A stretch of DNA of 5,111 nt, from positions 1-5,111 of the forward strand of contig JAISBR010000088.1 in NCBI GenBank assembly GCA_031266095.1, read 5' to 3'. Below the pieces are notes generated by a model. That model did not search any database. It saw only the letters and a list, made by a program, of their open reading frames with translations, and was not told the DNA's origin. Position 1 is the first letter of the stretch, and the number at the start of each line of letters is the position of its first letter. Source of the stretch: Treponema sp. Lineage in GTDB: Bacteria; Spirochaetota; Spirochaetia; Treponematales; Breznakiellaceae. Positions 1 to 5,111 of the stretch are shown one piece after another. The translations under genes and the position numbers were made by a program.

Positions 1-168
1 GTACCGGAAGCGGCGGCCCAGGCCGCGGCGGAAAAGCTTGCCGCCGCCGGAATCCGGGGTATCGTCAACTTTGCCCCGGCGGCGCTGGCGCTGCCTCCCG
101 CGGTGACGGTGCAGAACGTTTTCGTGATCGATCAACTCCGCGCACTGGCGGTAAAAATGCTATCTTAG
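1..168 (+). CDS. rex: Redox-sensing transcriptional repressor Rex, C-terminal part (5' end outside window)
   Basis: Frame 1 is open from the window edge to the TAG at 166-168, giving the last 55 residues. The segment GIRGIVNFAP followed by a Pro/Val-rich stretch and the final helix VFVIDQLRALAVKM matches the end of the Rex family: the last strand of the NAD(H)-binding Rossmann domain, then the C-terminal helix that swaps into the partner subunit of the dimer. Rex proteins are usually about 210-220 residues, so roughly three quarters, including the winged-helix DNA-binding domain, lies upstream. By family knowledge, Rex senses the NADH/NAD+ ratio and represses fermentative and redox genes when NADH is low. 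It reads in the same direction as serC, about 180 bp downstream. I see no terminator directly after the stop, so read-through into the serC leader is possible. The call rests on recognition of a short C-terminal segment only. Confidence 0.8.
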   Translation, partial: VPEAAAQAAAEKLAAAGIRGIVNFAPAALALPPAVTVQNVFVIDQLRALAVKMLS

Positions 169-205
169 TGGGCCAGCAATAAGTCGAATAAAAGGAGCGT
201 AAGTA

Positions 206-259
206 ATGATACTTTCCTTCTACTTTTTTTACTTTTTCGACTTTGCGGTAAAAATTTAA
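206..259 (+). CDS. Possible 17-codon Phe/Tyr-rich leader peptide upstream of serC
   Basis: A very short frame (MILSFYFFYFFDFAVKI, stop TAA 257-259) is preceded by AAAGGAG at 191-197 with an 8-nt spacer, one of the best ribosome binding sites in the window. Six of 17 residues are Phe and two are Tyr, clustered between codons 5 and 13. Such runs of one amino-acid class are typical of attenuator leader peptides (for example the Phe leader of pheA/pheST operons in enterobacteria), where ribosome stalling controls RNA folding downstream. Two hairpins (267-287 and 300-323) lie between it and serC, but neither is followed by a U-run, so classical transcription attenuation is not shown. Alternatives are a small hydrophobic microprotein or a chance frame in a T-rich stretch. 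No homologue is recognised. Confidence 0.4.
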   Translation: MILSFYFFYFFDFAVKI

Positions 260-266
260 GGTGCTT

Positions 267-287
267 ATGTGAAACGTTGTTTCATGT
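267..287 (+). promoter_or_regulatory. Imperfect palindrome in the serC leader (hairpin or operator)
   Basis: TGAAAC (270-275) and GTTTCA (279-284) are perfect inverted copies around a GTT loop. In RNA the stem can extend by two G-U wobbles and one A-U pair to nine pairs. The overlapping sequence TTGTTTCATGTTTACAA (277-293) has TTGT/ACAA ends 17 nt apart, close to but not equal to the 18-bp Rex operator form (TTGT-N10-ACAA). It could therefore be an RNA hairpin, a protein-binding palindrome, or both. Function is inferred, not shown. Confidence 0.35.
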
Positions 288-299
288 TTACAATACAAC

Positions 300-323
300 G
301 CGGCCGCGGCTTCCGCGGACCGC
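300..323 (+). promoter_or_regulatory. Very stable GC hairpin just upstream of the serC ribosome binding site
   Basis: GCGGCCGCGG (300-309) pairs with CCGCGG (313-318) and CCGC (320-323) around a CTT loop, with A319 bulged: ten G-C pairs. It ends 11 nt before the AGGAG at 335-339 that serves serC. There is no following T-run, so it is not a standard intrinsic terminator. It could affect ribosome access, RNA stability, or act as the 3' partner of an alternative fold involving the upstream mini-ORF. Confidence 0.5.
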
Positions 324-345
324 ATGAGCAAGACAGGAGCCAATC

Positions 346-1497
346 ATGCGTGTTTACAATTTTTCTCCCGGACCTTCAATGCTGCCCCTGCCGGCGCTGG
401 AAACGGCGGCGGCGGAAATGTGCGACGCCGGCGGAAGCGGCCAGTCCGTTATGGAGATGAGCCACCGCGCAAAGGATTTCAAGGCCATCTTCGAAAAAAC
501 GGAAGGCCTCCTCAGGGAGCTTATGGGCATAGGCGATGAGTACAGCGTGCTTTTTCTCCAGGGCGGAGCCTCGCTCCAATTCGCGATGCTGCCCCTGAAC
601 CTTGCCGCGGGCGAAATTGGGACAGGTACGGGGAGTGGAACTTCCGACGCTTGCGGCAAGACCGGCGGCGCTTTCGGCGGGAAACGCGTTGCGCTTGTCG
701 ACACGGGAATCTGGGCGAAGAAGGCCGCCGATGAGGCGGGAAAATACGCCGCGGTCGACATCATCGCCTCATCAAAAGACAAAAACTACACGTACATACC
801 CAACGCGCCGGCGCCGAAAGGGGACGAGGCTTACTATCACATCACCTGGAACAACACGATTGTCGGTACCAAATGGCCGTCGATTCCCGACACGGGCGGC
901 GTCCCGCTGGCGGCGGATATTTCAAGCGCGATCCTTTCCGAGCCGCTGGATGTTTCCCGCTTCGGCGTGCTCTACGCGGGCGCCCAGAAAAATCTTGGGC
1001 CGGCGGGAACCACGGTGGTGATTATCAAAAAAAGCCTTATCGGGGCGGCGCCGTCCTGGGTTCCGGCGATGCTCCGCTACGACATCCACGACAAGGAAGG
1101 CTCGATGTACAACACGCCGCCCTGTTACGGGATCTACATCATCGGCCTTGTGCTGCGGTGGCTTAAAGACCTGGGCGGCCCGGAAGCGATGGGAAAACTC
1201 AACCGCGAAAAGGCGGCGCTTGTTTACGATTACCTGGAGGCGAGTAAAATGTTTTATTCGCCGGTAGAGAAGAACAGCCGGAGTCTGATGAACATTCCGT
1301 TTGTTCCCCGTGAACAGGATCCGGAAAAACGCGCTGCGCTCGAGAAACGTTTTGTGTCCGATGCGGCGGAGGCGGGCCTCCTTAACCTGGCGGGCCACCG
1401 CCTTGTCGGCGGCATGAGGGCCAGTATCTACAACGCCATGCCCGTCGAAGGGGTGAAGGCGCTTGTCGCCTTTATGGAAAAATTTGAGAGGTCATAA
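346..1497 (+). CDS. serC: Phosphoserine aminotransferase SerC
   Basis: The 383-residue product is a PLP-dependent class V aminotransferase that converts 3-phosphohydroxypyruvate and glutamate to 3-phosphoserine and 2-oxoglutarate in the cytoplasm, the second step of serine synthesis. Visible signatures are the N-terminal FSPGPSMLP, the MSHR motif with substrate-binding R41, the LQGGASLQF phosphate-cofactor loop (73-76), W123, T171 in WNNTI, D191 in AADISS, and the PLP Schiff-base lysine K215 in GAQKNLGPAG. GHR (350-352) and R358 in GGMRASIYNA form the substrate-phosphate end. The start is set by AGGAG at 335-339, six bases before ATG, and by the conserved N-terminus. The protein is about 20 residues longer than usual (about 360). 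The excess is a Gly/Thr/Ser-rich insertion at about residues 90-111. It sits one base before serA, as expected for an operon. By family, the same enzyme can also serve pyridoxine synthesis. Confidence 0.96.
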   Translation: MRVYNFSPGPSMLPLPALETAAAEMCDAGGSGQSVMEMSHRAKDFKAIFEKTEGLLRELMGIGDEYSVLFLQGGASLQFAMLPLNLAAGEIGTGTGSGTSDACGKTGGAFGGKRVALVDTGIWAKKAADEAGKYAAVDIIASSKDKNYTYIPNAPAPKGDEAYYHITWNNTIVGTKWPSIPDTGGVPLAADISSAILSEPLDVSRFGVLYAGAQKNLGPAGTTVVIIKKSLIGAAPSWVPAMLRYDIHDKEGSMYNTPPCYGIYIIGLVLRWLKDLGGPEAMGKLNREKAALVYDYLEASKMFYSPVEKNSRSLMNIPFVPREQDPEKRAALEKRFVSDAAEAGLLNLAGHRLVGGMRASIYNAMPVEGVKALVAFMEKFERS

Positions 1498-1498
1498 G

Positions 1499-2671
1499 AT
1501 GTTTCGCATACAGACGCTGAATAAAATATCGGCCCAGGGGCTTGAGCTTTTCCCCCGGGAAAAATACGAGGTGGCAAGCGAGCTTCCCAACCCCGACGCA
1601 ATCCTTGTACGGAGCGCCGACCTGCATTCGGTTACGATTCCCGGCTCGGTGCTGGCGATTGCCAGGGCCGGGGCGGGCGTCAACAACATCCCGATACCGG
1701 CCTGTAGTGAACGGGGTGTTGTCGTGTTCAACACTCCCGGCGGCAACGCCAACGCGGTCAAGGAGCTTGCCGTCGCCGCCCTGCTGCTTTCTTCCCGGAA
1801 CATTCTGGGCGGATGGTCCTGGAGCGGCAGTATCGCCGACCGGGCCGACGAGGTTCCCGACCTTGTTGAAAAAGGCAAAAGCAAATTTGAAGGCCCGGAA
1901 CTCAAAGGCAAGATCCTGGGGGTTGTGGGCCTTGGAGCGATTGGGGTGATGGTCGCTAACGACGCCGTCGCCCTCGGTATGAGCGTTACCGGCTACGATC
2001 CCTTCATTTCCGTAGAAGCCGCCTGGAACCTGTCCCGGGCCGTGGAACGGGCCGATACCCTTGAGGGGCTGCTTGCCCGCTCCGACTACGTTACGCTGCA
2101 CCTCCCCCTGAGCGACACCACGCGGGGCCTTCTTGACGCGGAAAAATTCCGCATTATGAAAAAAAACGCCCGGATTATCAACCTGGCCCGGGGGGGCCTG
2201 GTAAACGAAGGGGACATCATCGAAGCCCTGAACGGCGAAAAACTTGCCGCCTATGTAACGGACTTCCCGACGGCGGAACTGCTTGCCTGCAAGCGCGCCC
2301 TGTGCATTCCCCATTTGGGCGCCTCCACCCCCGAAGCCGAAGACAACTGCGCGTTTATGGCGGTGCGCCAGCTTATGGATTACCTTGAAAACGGGACGAT
2401 AAAAAATTCGGTCAACTATCCCCGCTGCAGGCTTGAGTTCCGCTCGCCTTACCGGCTCCTCGCGGCGAACCGGAACATCCCCAATATGGTCGGCCAGATC
2501 ACTACGGTGCTTGCCGCCGGAGACATCAACATCACCGATCTTATCAACCACCACCACGGGGAATACGCCTACAACATCATCGACACGGAACAGCCGATTC
2601 CTGTAGATATTGTGGAAAAGATCAAGGCGATAGACGGCATTACACGGGTAAGGACGCTGGAGCGTTCGTGA
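1499..2671 (+). CDS. serA: D-3-phosphoglycerate dehydrogenase SerA with C-terminal ACT domain
   Basis: The 390-residue product oxidises 3-phosphoglycerate to 3-phosphohydroxypyruvate with NAD+, the first step of serine synthesis, and supplies SerC. The D-isomer-specific 2-hydroxyacid dehydrogenase layout is clear: a substrate-binding segment with ARAGAGVNNIP (55-65) and NTPGGNANAVKE (78-89), the nucleotide-binding GLGAIG (144-149) with the acidic residue D167 after strand two (NAD preference), catalytic R231 in NLARGG, an acidic loop TDFPTAEL with E260 as likely catalytic Glu, and H272 in PHLGAST. Residues about 326-388 (NIPNMVGQITTVLAAGDINI onward) form a single ACT domain, often used for serine feedback. 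I see no ASB domain, so this is a short PGDH. An ATG further upstream (1463) would overlap serC by 35 bp. The start at 1499 is preferred because GAGAGG lies at 1486-1491 with 7-nt spacing and the protein then begins at the family-typical position. It is separated from the serC stop by one base, so translational coupling is likely. Confidence 0.95.
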   Translation: MFRIQTLNKISAQGLELFPREKYEVASELPNPDAILVRSADLHSVTIPGSVLAIARAGAGVNNIPIPACSERGVVVFNTPGGNANAVKELAVAALLLSSRNILGGWSWSGSIADRADEVPDLVEKGKSKFEGPELKGKILGVVGLGAIGVMVANDAVALGMSVTGYDPFISVEAAWNLSRAVERADTLEGLLARSDYVTLHLPLSDTTRGLLDAEKFRIMKKNARIINLARGGLVNEGDIIEALNGEKLAAYVTDFPTAELLACKRALCIPHLGASTPEAEDNCAFMAVRQLMDYLENGTIKNSVNYPRCRLEFRSPYRLLAANRNIPNMVGQITTVLAAGDINITDLINHHHGEYAYNIIDTEQPIPVDIVEKIKAIDGITRVRTLERS

Positions 2672-2679
2672 CGGGAATC

Positions 2680-2693
2680 GCCGGAGGCCTTTT
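2680..2693 (+). terminator. Weak possible terminator after serA
   Basis: GCC-GGA-GGC followed by CTTTT lies 9 bases past the serA stop. The stem is only three pairs, so this is a poor candidate, listed because no better one is seen close to the operon end. Confidence 0.15.
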
Positions 2694-2792
2694 GTCTGCG
2701 ACTTATTTATGAAACCAGTTTTCAGATTTGGTCTATTATTACTGAACGTGGTGTTTCGAGGTTCAATCACGCGGCTTTTGTACCCGCTGTCT

Positions 2793-2857
2793 TCGGACCT
2801 CTGGTCCGCCGCTTCACAAACTTTGTCGCCAATGCCCATGCATCGGACCTCTGGTCC
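2793..2857. repeat. Two copies of a 15-bp hairpin unit, 50 bp apart
   Basis: TCGGACCTCTGGTCC occurs at 2793-2807 and 2843-2857. Each copy is itself an inverted repeat (GGACC/GGTCC, trinucleotide loop), with the first extended by one more C-G pair. Identical hairpins at a fixed 50-bp offset suggest either two arms of one folded RNA or a duplicated protein-binding unit. Confidence 0.7.
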
Positions 2858-2892
2858 ACACTCGCCTCCAGTGATTTGCTCTATCCTCCTGG

Positions 2893-2922
2893 ATGAGACG
2901 CACGGTTCCCCGTGGTTCTCAT
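2893..2922 (-). other. Two-tier hairpin with GNRA-type loop on the minus strand
   Basis: ATGAGA (2893-2898) pairs with TCTCAT (2917-2922) and CACGG (2901-2905) with CCGTG (2910-2914), separated by a symmetric 2x2 internal loop. The four-base loop reads GGAA on the minus strand, a GNRA tetraloop; on the plus strand it reads TTCC. This supports a folded RNA transcribed toward serA, but no transcript is shown. Confidence 0.5.
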
Positions 2923-3027
2923 TAGGTCATCTCGAATGGTTTCTCCTGTCTTCCTCCTTCCACGAGCTTCGTGTCGCAACCTGGCGCCCCTGCGTTGTTA
3001 TTTTTCTCTCAAAGAGCATACTAAAGC

Positions 3028-3087
3028 ATCCGTCAATTAAACCCTACCTTGCGCCGTGAAGGGGCAGGCGGGGTTTAATTGACGGAT
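3028..3087. repeat. Perfect 17-bp inverted repeat with 26-nt centre
   Basis: ATCCGTCAATTAAACCC (3028-3044) is repeated exactly in inverted orientation at 3071-3087. The centre contains partial further pairing (CC-TGC against GCAGG). It lies about 35 bp beyond the stop of the minus-strand surface-protein fragment, where a terminator would be expected, but no strong T-run follows on the minus strand (GCTTTAGTATGCTCTTT). It could be a bidirectional terminator, a small palindromic (MITE-like) insertion, or fused insertion-sequence ends. The arm contains CAATTAAAC, a 9-mer also found at the insertion-sequence junction at 3794-3802. Confidence 0.75.
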
Positions 3088-3122
3088 ACCCTATGAGCGC
3101 AACGCCTCCAATAGCCTTTGGC

Positions 3123-3803
3123 CTAATTCTCCTGGTATGCTATAGTGTAAGTGCCCGTACTGCTGCCGGTTACTTTAATATACACGGTTCCGGTATAGCC
3201 GCTAAAGGTTCTTGATGAACTATACCCAGTGTCTATATCGTTGATGTCGTTAAGCGGCGTGCTTCCGTCTGCTTTATAAACGCTTACACGAATGTCGGCA
3301 GTATAGTTTCCACTACCACCATACTCGTCCCACTTCAGGATATACGTTTTGGCGCTGGTTGCCTGGAAGTAATACCAGTCAATATCGTCGGTTGATGGAG
3401 AAATTGCTCCAGTTCTCCATGCGTTAGCCGGAAAAGAAACTGCCGTTTCCTTATAATCGTTGCCATCGCCCGCTTCGTACATGACTGAATAGGTGCCGGT
3501 AGAAGAAGAAGAATTTCCCGTCACTTTAATGTAAACGGTTCCGGTATAGCCGCTGATCATTCTCGGTGAACTATACCCACTGTCTATATTGTTGATGCCG
3601 TTCAGCGGCGTGCTTCCGTCTGCTCTATAAGCGCTTACACGAATGTCGACAGTATAGTTTTCACTACCAAAATAGCTGTCGTCCCACCTCAGGAAGTACG
3701 TTTGGGTACTGGTTGCCGTGAGTTTATACCAGTCAACCTCGCCTGCAGTGGTGATCCTCGCGTTGTATGTCCATGCGCCGGAGGTCAGCGCAGCAATTAA
3801 ACA
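3123..3803 (-). pseudogene. 3' fragment of a secreted/surface protein with tandem PPC-like repeats, cut by an insertion sequence
   Basis: The minus-strand frame is open from the junction near 3794-3803 down to TAG at 3123-3125 (about 223-226 codons). It encodes two tandem domains of about 110-117 residues. Each has a DWYxL/F motif, a YxLxWD segment, a DIRVS-Y-ADGSTPLN motif, and ends in SGYTGTVYIKVTG followed by GTYxxxY. This Asp-Trp-Tyr, DGST and Gly-Thr-Tyr order resembles bacterial pre-peptidase C-terminal (PPC) type beta-sandwich domains, found at the ends of exported proteins. The internal ATG at 3558-3560 falls inside the first repeat and is unlikely to be a true start. Reading further upstream, the frame meets TAA (complement of 3804-3806) at the edge of the mobile element, and no signal peptide is present, so the 5' part is lost or displaced beyond the element. 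Function is unknown beyond probable export. Confidence 0.75.
3126..3793 (-). repeat. 351-bp-period tandem repeat within the surface-protein fragment
   Basis: Matching blocks lie exactly 351 bp (117 codons) apart: a 21-bp identity at 3253-3273 and 3604-3624, the CGCTTACAC block at 3281 and 3632, and CGGTATAGCCGCT at 3191 and 3542. Long identical stretches at the DNA level mean a fairly recent duplication or ongoing recombination between domains. Confidence 0.8.
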
Positions 3804-3814
3804 TTACAAAAAAA

Positions 3815-3833
3815 CATGCCAAAATAAGGCATG
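3815..3833 (+). promoter_or_regulatory. Hairpin enclosing the transposase start codon
   Basis: CATGCC (3815-3820) and GGCATG (3828-3833) pair around an AAAATAA loop, placing the ATG at 3831-3833 and the adjacent AAGG inside the stem. In several insertion sequences (IS10 and IS50 are the classic cases) such a structure blocks transposase translation from transcripts entering from outside. The same role is inferred here. Confidence 0.5.
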
Positions 3834-5111
3834 GGACGGGGAATATTTGAGAAGTTAAGAACCAGCCTTGAGAAGGCGGGGAAGGAACTGCCGGATAAGC
3901 GGCGGGACGGGCACGACCTGAAGTACCGTCTGTTAGACGCGGTCAAGTGCGCGTTTGCCGTTTTTTTCTTTCAGCATCCCTCCCTGTTGAACTTTCAGCA
4001 GGAGATGCAGAGGAAACTGAAGCGGAATAACCTTGAAACGCTCCTTGAGGTCAAAGAAATACCCTGCACCATGCAGATTACCCGGTTGCTTGATGGGCTT
4101 GAACCGGAGCGGTTCAGTGGGGCATTCACGGATAACCTGAAAGTGGCTGAGGAGCACCATGCTCTTGAGGGATACCGGGTATTGGACGGCGGAGTGTTGA
4201 TAGCCCTGGATGGGGTATGGCATTTTTCATCGAAAAACATCCATTGCGAGCACTGTCTGCACAAGAGCAAGGACGGGATAACGACCTATTACCACCGTAT
4301 TGTGGCGGCAACGATAGTAAAACCGGGGGATTCGGTGGTACTGCCGGTGATGGCTGAGATGATACGGAACGAGGACGGGAGTGAGAAACAGGATTGTGAA
4401 CGGAATGCGGCCAAACGATGGCTTGGGAAGTATGGGCAGGAGTATCAATGGCTGTCACCAACCCTGTTAGGGGATGATGTATACTCCGATTACCCGACCT
4501 GTAAGGCCATAGTGGAACGGGGGATGAGTTTTATCTTTACCTGCAAGGAGGCAAGCCATCCGTGGCTGACCGAAACGGTGGGAAACTCGTATTTGCACGA
4601 GAGCAGGCGGCGGGTATGGAACGGGAGGCATCACCTGGAATACCGGTACCGGTGGATAAACGGGGTGGAGATACGGGACCACCAGGAGACGTTGCTGGTA
4701 AATTATCTTGATTTTCAAATATGGAATGAGGAGAAAGGGAAGGCTACGTATCATAATAGTTGGATAACGAATAAAACCATAACGAAAGACAAGGTGGGGT
4801 TGCTGACGGAGTGCGGAAGGGCACGGTGGAAGATAGAGAACGAGCATAATAATGTGCTTAAGAACCACGGGTACAACCTGGAACACAACTTTGGGCATGG
4901 GGCGGAACACGCCGGTGAGATATACTGCCTGTTAGACCTGTTGAGCTTTCAGTTTCACGGGATACTGCAGCTTATCGATGAGGGATACCGGAAAGCCCGA
5001 GGGTCCTTTGGGAGGAGGGAGGAGTTTTTCAACGGGCTGAGGTTTTCGCTCCGGCGATTTCTGCATAAAAGCTGGGAGGATTTCATGCTTTTTGTTATCG
5101 GTGATGAAGAT
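3831..5111 (+). CDS. DDE transposase, IS4-like/ISNCY type (3' end outside window)
   Basis: The frame is open for 427 codons from ATG 3831 to the window edge with no stop, so it is intact as far as seen. Segments in order: a helical N-terminal region with GHDLKYRLLDAVKCAFAVFF (27-46); a LALDG-like first catalytic strand (ALDGVWHFSSK, D127); a Cys/His cluster IHCEHC (137-142) followed by DGITTYYHR; a DCERNAAKRWL block (188-198); the second Asp in LLGDDVYSD (D215 or D216); and the C-terminal RWKIENEHNNVLKNHGYNLEHNFGHG with E336 as likely catalytic Glu. This pattern (SSKxIHCxxC, DCERNAAKR, WxIENE, LEHNFGHG) I associate with a group of IS4-like or ISNCY transposases; the exact family is uncertain. 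The start is the first possible ATG, since TAA lies in frame at 3825-3827. No normally spaced ribosome binding site is visible, which suggests weak translation. It cuts the surface-protein gene on the other strand. Confidence 0.88.
   Translation, partial: MGRGIFEKLRTSLEKAGKELPDKRRDGHDLKYRLLDAVKCAFAVFFFQHPSLLNFQQEMQRKLKRNNLETLLEVKEIPCTMQITRLLDGLEPERFSGAFTDNLKVAEEHHALEGYRVLDGGVLIALDGVWHFSSKNIHCEHCLHKSKDGITTYYHRIVAATIVKPGDSVVLPVMAEMIRNEDGSEKQDCERNAAKRWLGKYGQEYQWLSPTLLGDDVYSDYPTCKAIVERGMSFIFTCKEASHPWLTETVGNSYLHESRRRVWNGRHHLEYRYRWINGVEIRDHQETLLVNYLDFQIWNEEKGKATYHNSWITNKTITKDKVGLLTECGRARWKIENEHNNVLKNHGYNLEHNFGHGAEHAGEIYCLLDLLSFQFHGILQLIDEGYRKARGSFGRREEFFNGLRFSLRRFLHKSWEDFMLFVIGDED

Larger units (their letters stand above)
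2672..3027. other. Gene-free, hairpin-rich intergenic block, possibly a decayed structured-RNA element
   Basis: No convincing protein gene is present. A 116-codon plus-strand frame at 2709-3059 has no ribosome binding site and low-complexity content. The block holds several compact inverted repeats: CGGACC-TCT-GGTCCG at 2794-2808, a near copy at 2844-2857, a two-tier stem at 2893-2922, and CACGA-GCT-TCGTG at 2961-2973. Read on the minus strand, the 2893-2922 stem is capped by GGAA, a GNRA-type loop, which favours the minus strand as the RNA sense. The minus-strand sequence next to these stems is also open over about 60 codons without resembling a known domain. Hypotheses are a fragment of a group II intron ribozyme, another mobile structured RNA, or a non-coding RNA. 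I do not recognise the conserved intron domain V, so the intron idea is only tentative. Confidence 0.4.
3794..5111 (+). mobile_element. Insertion sequence, left part (right end outside window)
   Basis: The left boundary is placed where the surface-protein frame breaks, near 3794-3803, about 30 bp before a transposase frame that fills the rest of the window. The exact terminal inverted repeat cannot be defined without the right end. The sequence CAATTAAAC at 3794-3802 is the first candidate edge. Codon use (many GGG, CGG and ATA codons) looks unlike the serCA genes, fitting an acquired element. Confidence 0.75.

Noticed and set aside
270..284. TGAAAC-GTT-GTTTCA as a canonical Rex operator
   Set aside because: The GAA and TTC half-sites are seven bases apart rather than four, so this palindrome does not fit the TTGTGAA-N4-TTCACAA form.
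269..460. GTG-initiated 63-codon frame overlapping the serC start, with AAGG at 258-261
   Set aside because: The spacing is plausible, but the product is Arg/Cys-rich and most of it is an out-of-frame reading of serC. Kept only as a remark in the direct-repeat finding.
1472..2839. Long open frame of 455 codons on the minus strand, antisense to serA
   Set aside because: It lies opposite an intact, well-supported serA gene; its composition (Arg/Gly/Val-rich, no domain) is what GC-rich antisense frames give. Only its first part, outside serA, is kept as a note in the structured intergenic block.
2893..2922. Group II intron domain V
   Set aside because: The plus-strand string ACGCACGGTTC recalls the 3' side of domain V, but the matching GAGC 5' strand with its catalytic triad is absent.
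3030..3038. Match to the conserved 16S rRNA stretch CCGTCAATT
   Set aside because: Only nine bases agree; the following bases do not match 16S rRNA, and the sequence is explained by the inverted repeat.
2709..3059. 116-codon plus-strand frame after serA
   Set aside because: No Shine-Dalgarno sequence, no recognisable domain, and it spans the hairpin cluster and one arm of the inverted repeat; most likely chance.
1..5111. CRISPR array, tRNA or rRNA genes
   Set aside because: No regularly spaced short repeats with spacers and no tRNA or rRNA signature were seen on either strand.

Overview
The window suggests a bacterial chromosome segment, most plausibly from a spirochete of the Treponema type (termite-gut treponemes come to mind). 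The reasons are the style of the SerA protein (a short PGDH with a DFP-type catalytic loop and a C-terminal ACT domain), the tandem PPC-like repeats of a secreted protein, and the rex/serCA arrangement. This assignment is an inference from protein style; no marker gene proves it.

Layout. Positions 1-168 hold the 3' end of a redox-sensing repressor gene (rex). Positions 169-345 are a leader region with a 17-codon Phe/Tyr-rich mini-ORF behind a good Shine-Dalgarno sequence, then two hairpins, then the serC ribosome binding site. serC (346-1497) and serA (1499-2671) follow with a one-base gap and form a typical two-gene operon for the first two steps of serine synthesis from 3-phosphoglycerate. 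These genes are GC-rich and look intact. SerC carries an unusual Gly/Thr/Ser-rich insertion.

Positions 2672-3122 contain no convincing protein gene but are rich in structure. There are two copies of a small hairpin 50 bp apart, a longer hairpin with a GNRA-type loop when read on the minus strand, another small palindrome, and a perfect 17-bp inverted repeat. This may be a decayed structured-RNA mobile element (a group II intron fragment is one untested idea), followed by a palindromic element or terminator.

Positions 3123-3803 on the minus strand are the 3' part of a gene for a secreted or surface protein made of two tandem repeats with a 351-bp period. Its 5' end is cut off by an insertion sequence. 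The transposase frame of that element starts at 3831 on the plus strand and stays open, without a stop, to the window end (427 codons). It is a DDE transposase with a C-terminal WKIENE motif. Its start codon lies inside a hairpin.

How it fits together: the left half is a conserved housekeeping locus (redox control, then serine biosynthesis). The right half is a genomic scrap zone where mobile elements have accumulated and broken a surface-protein gene. The most interesting unexplained parts are the serC leader and the structured intergenic block at about 2790-3090.
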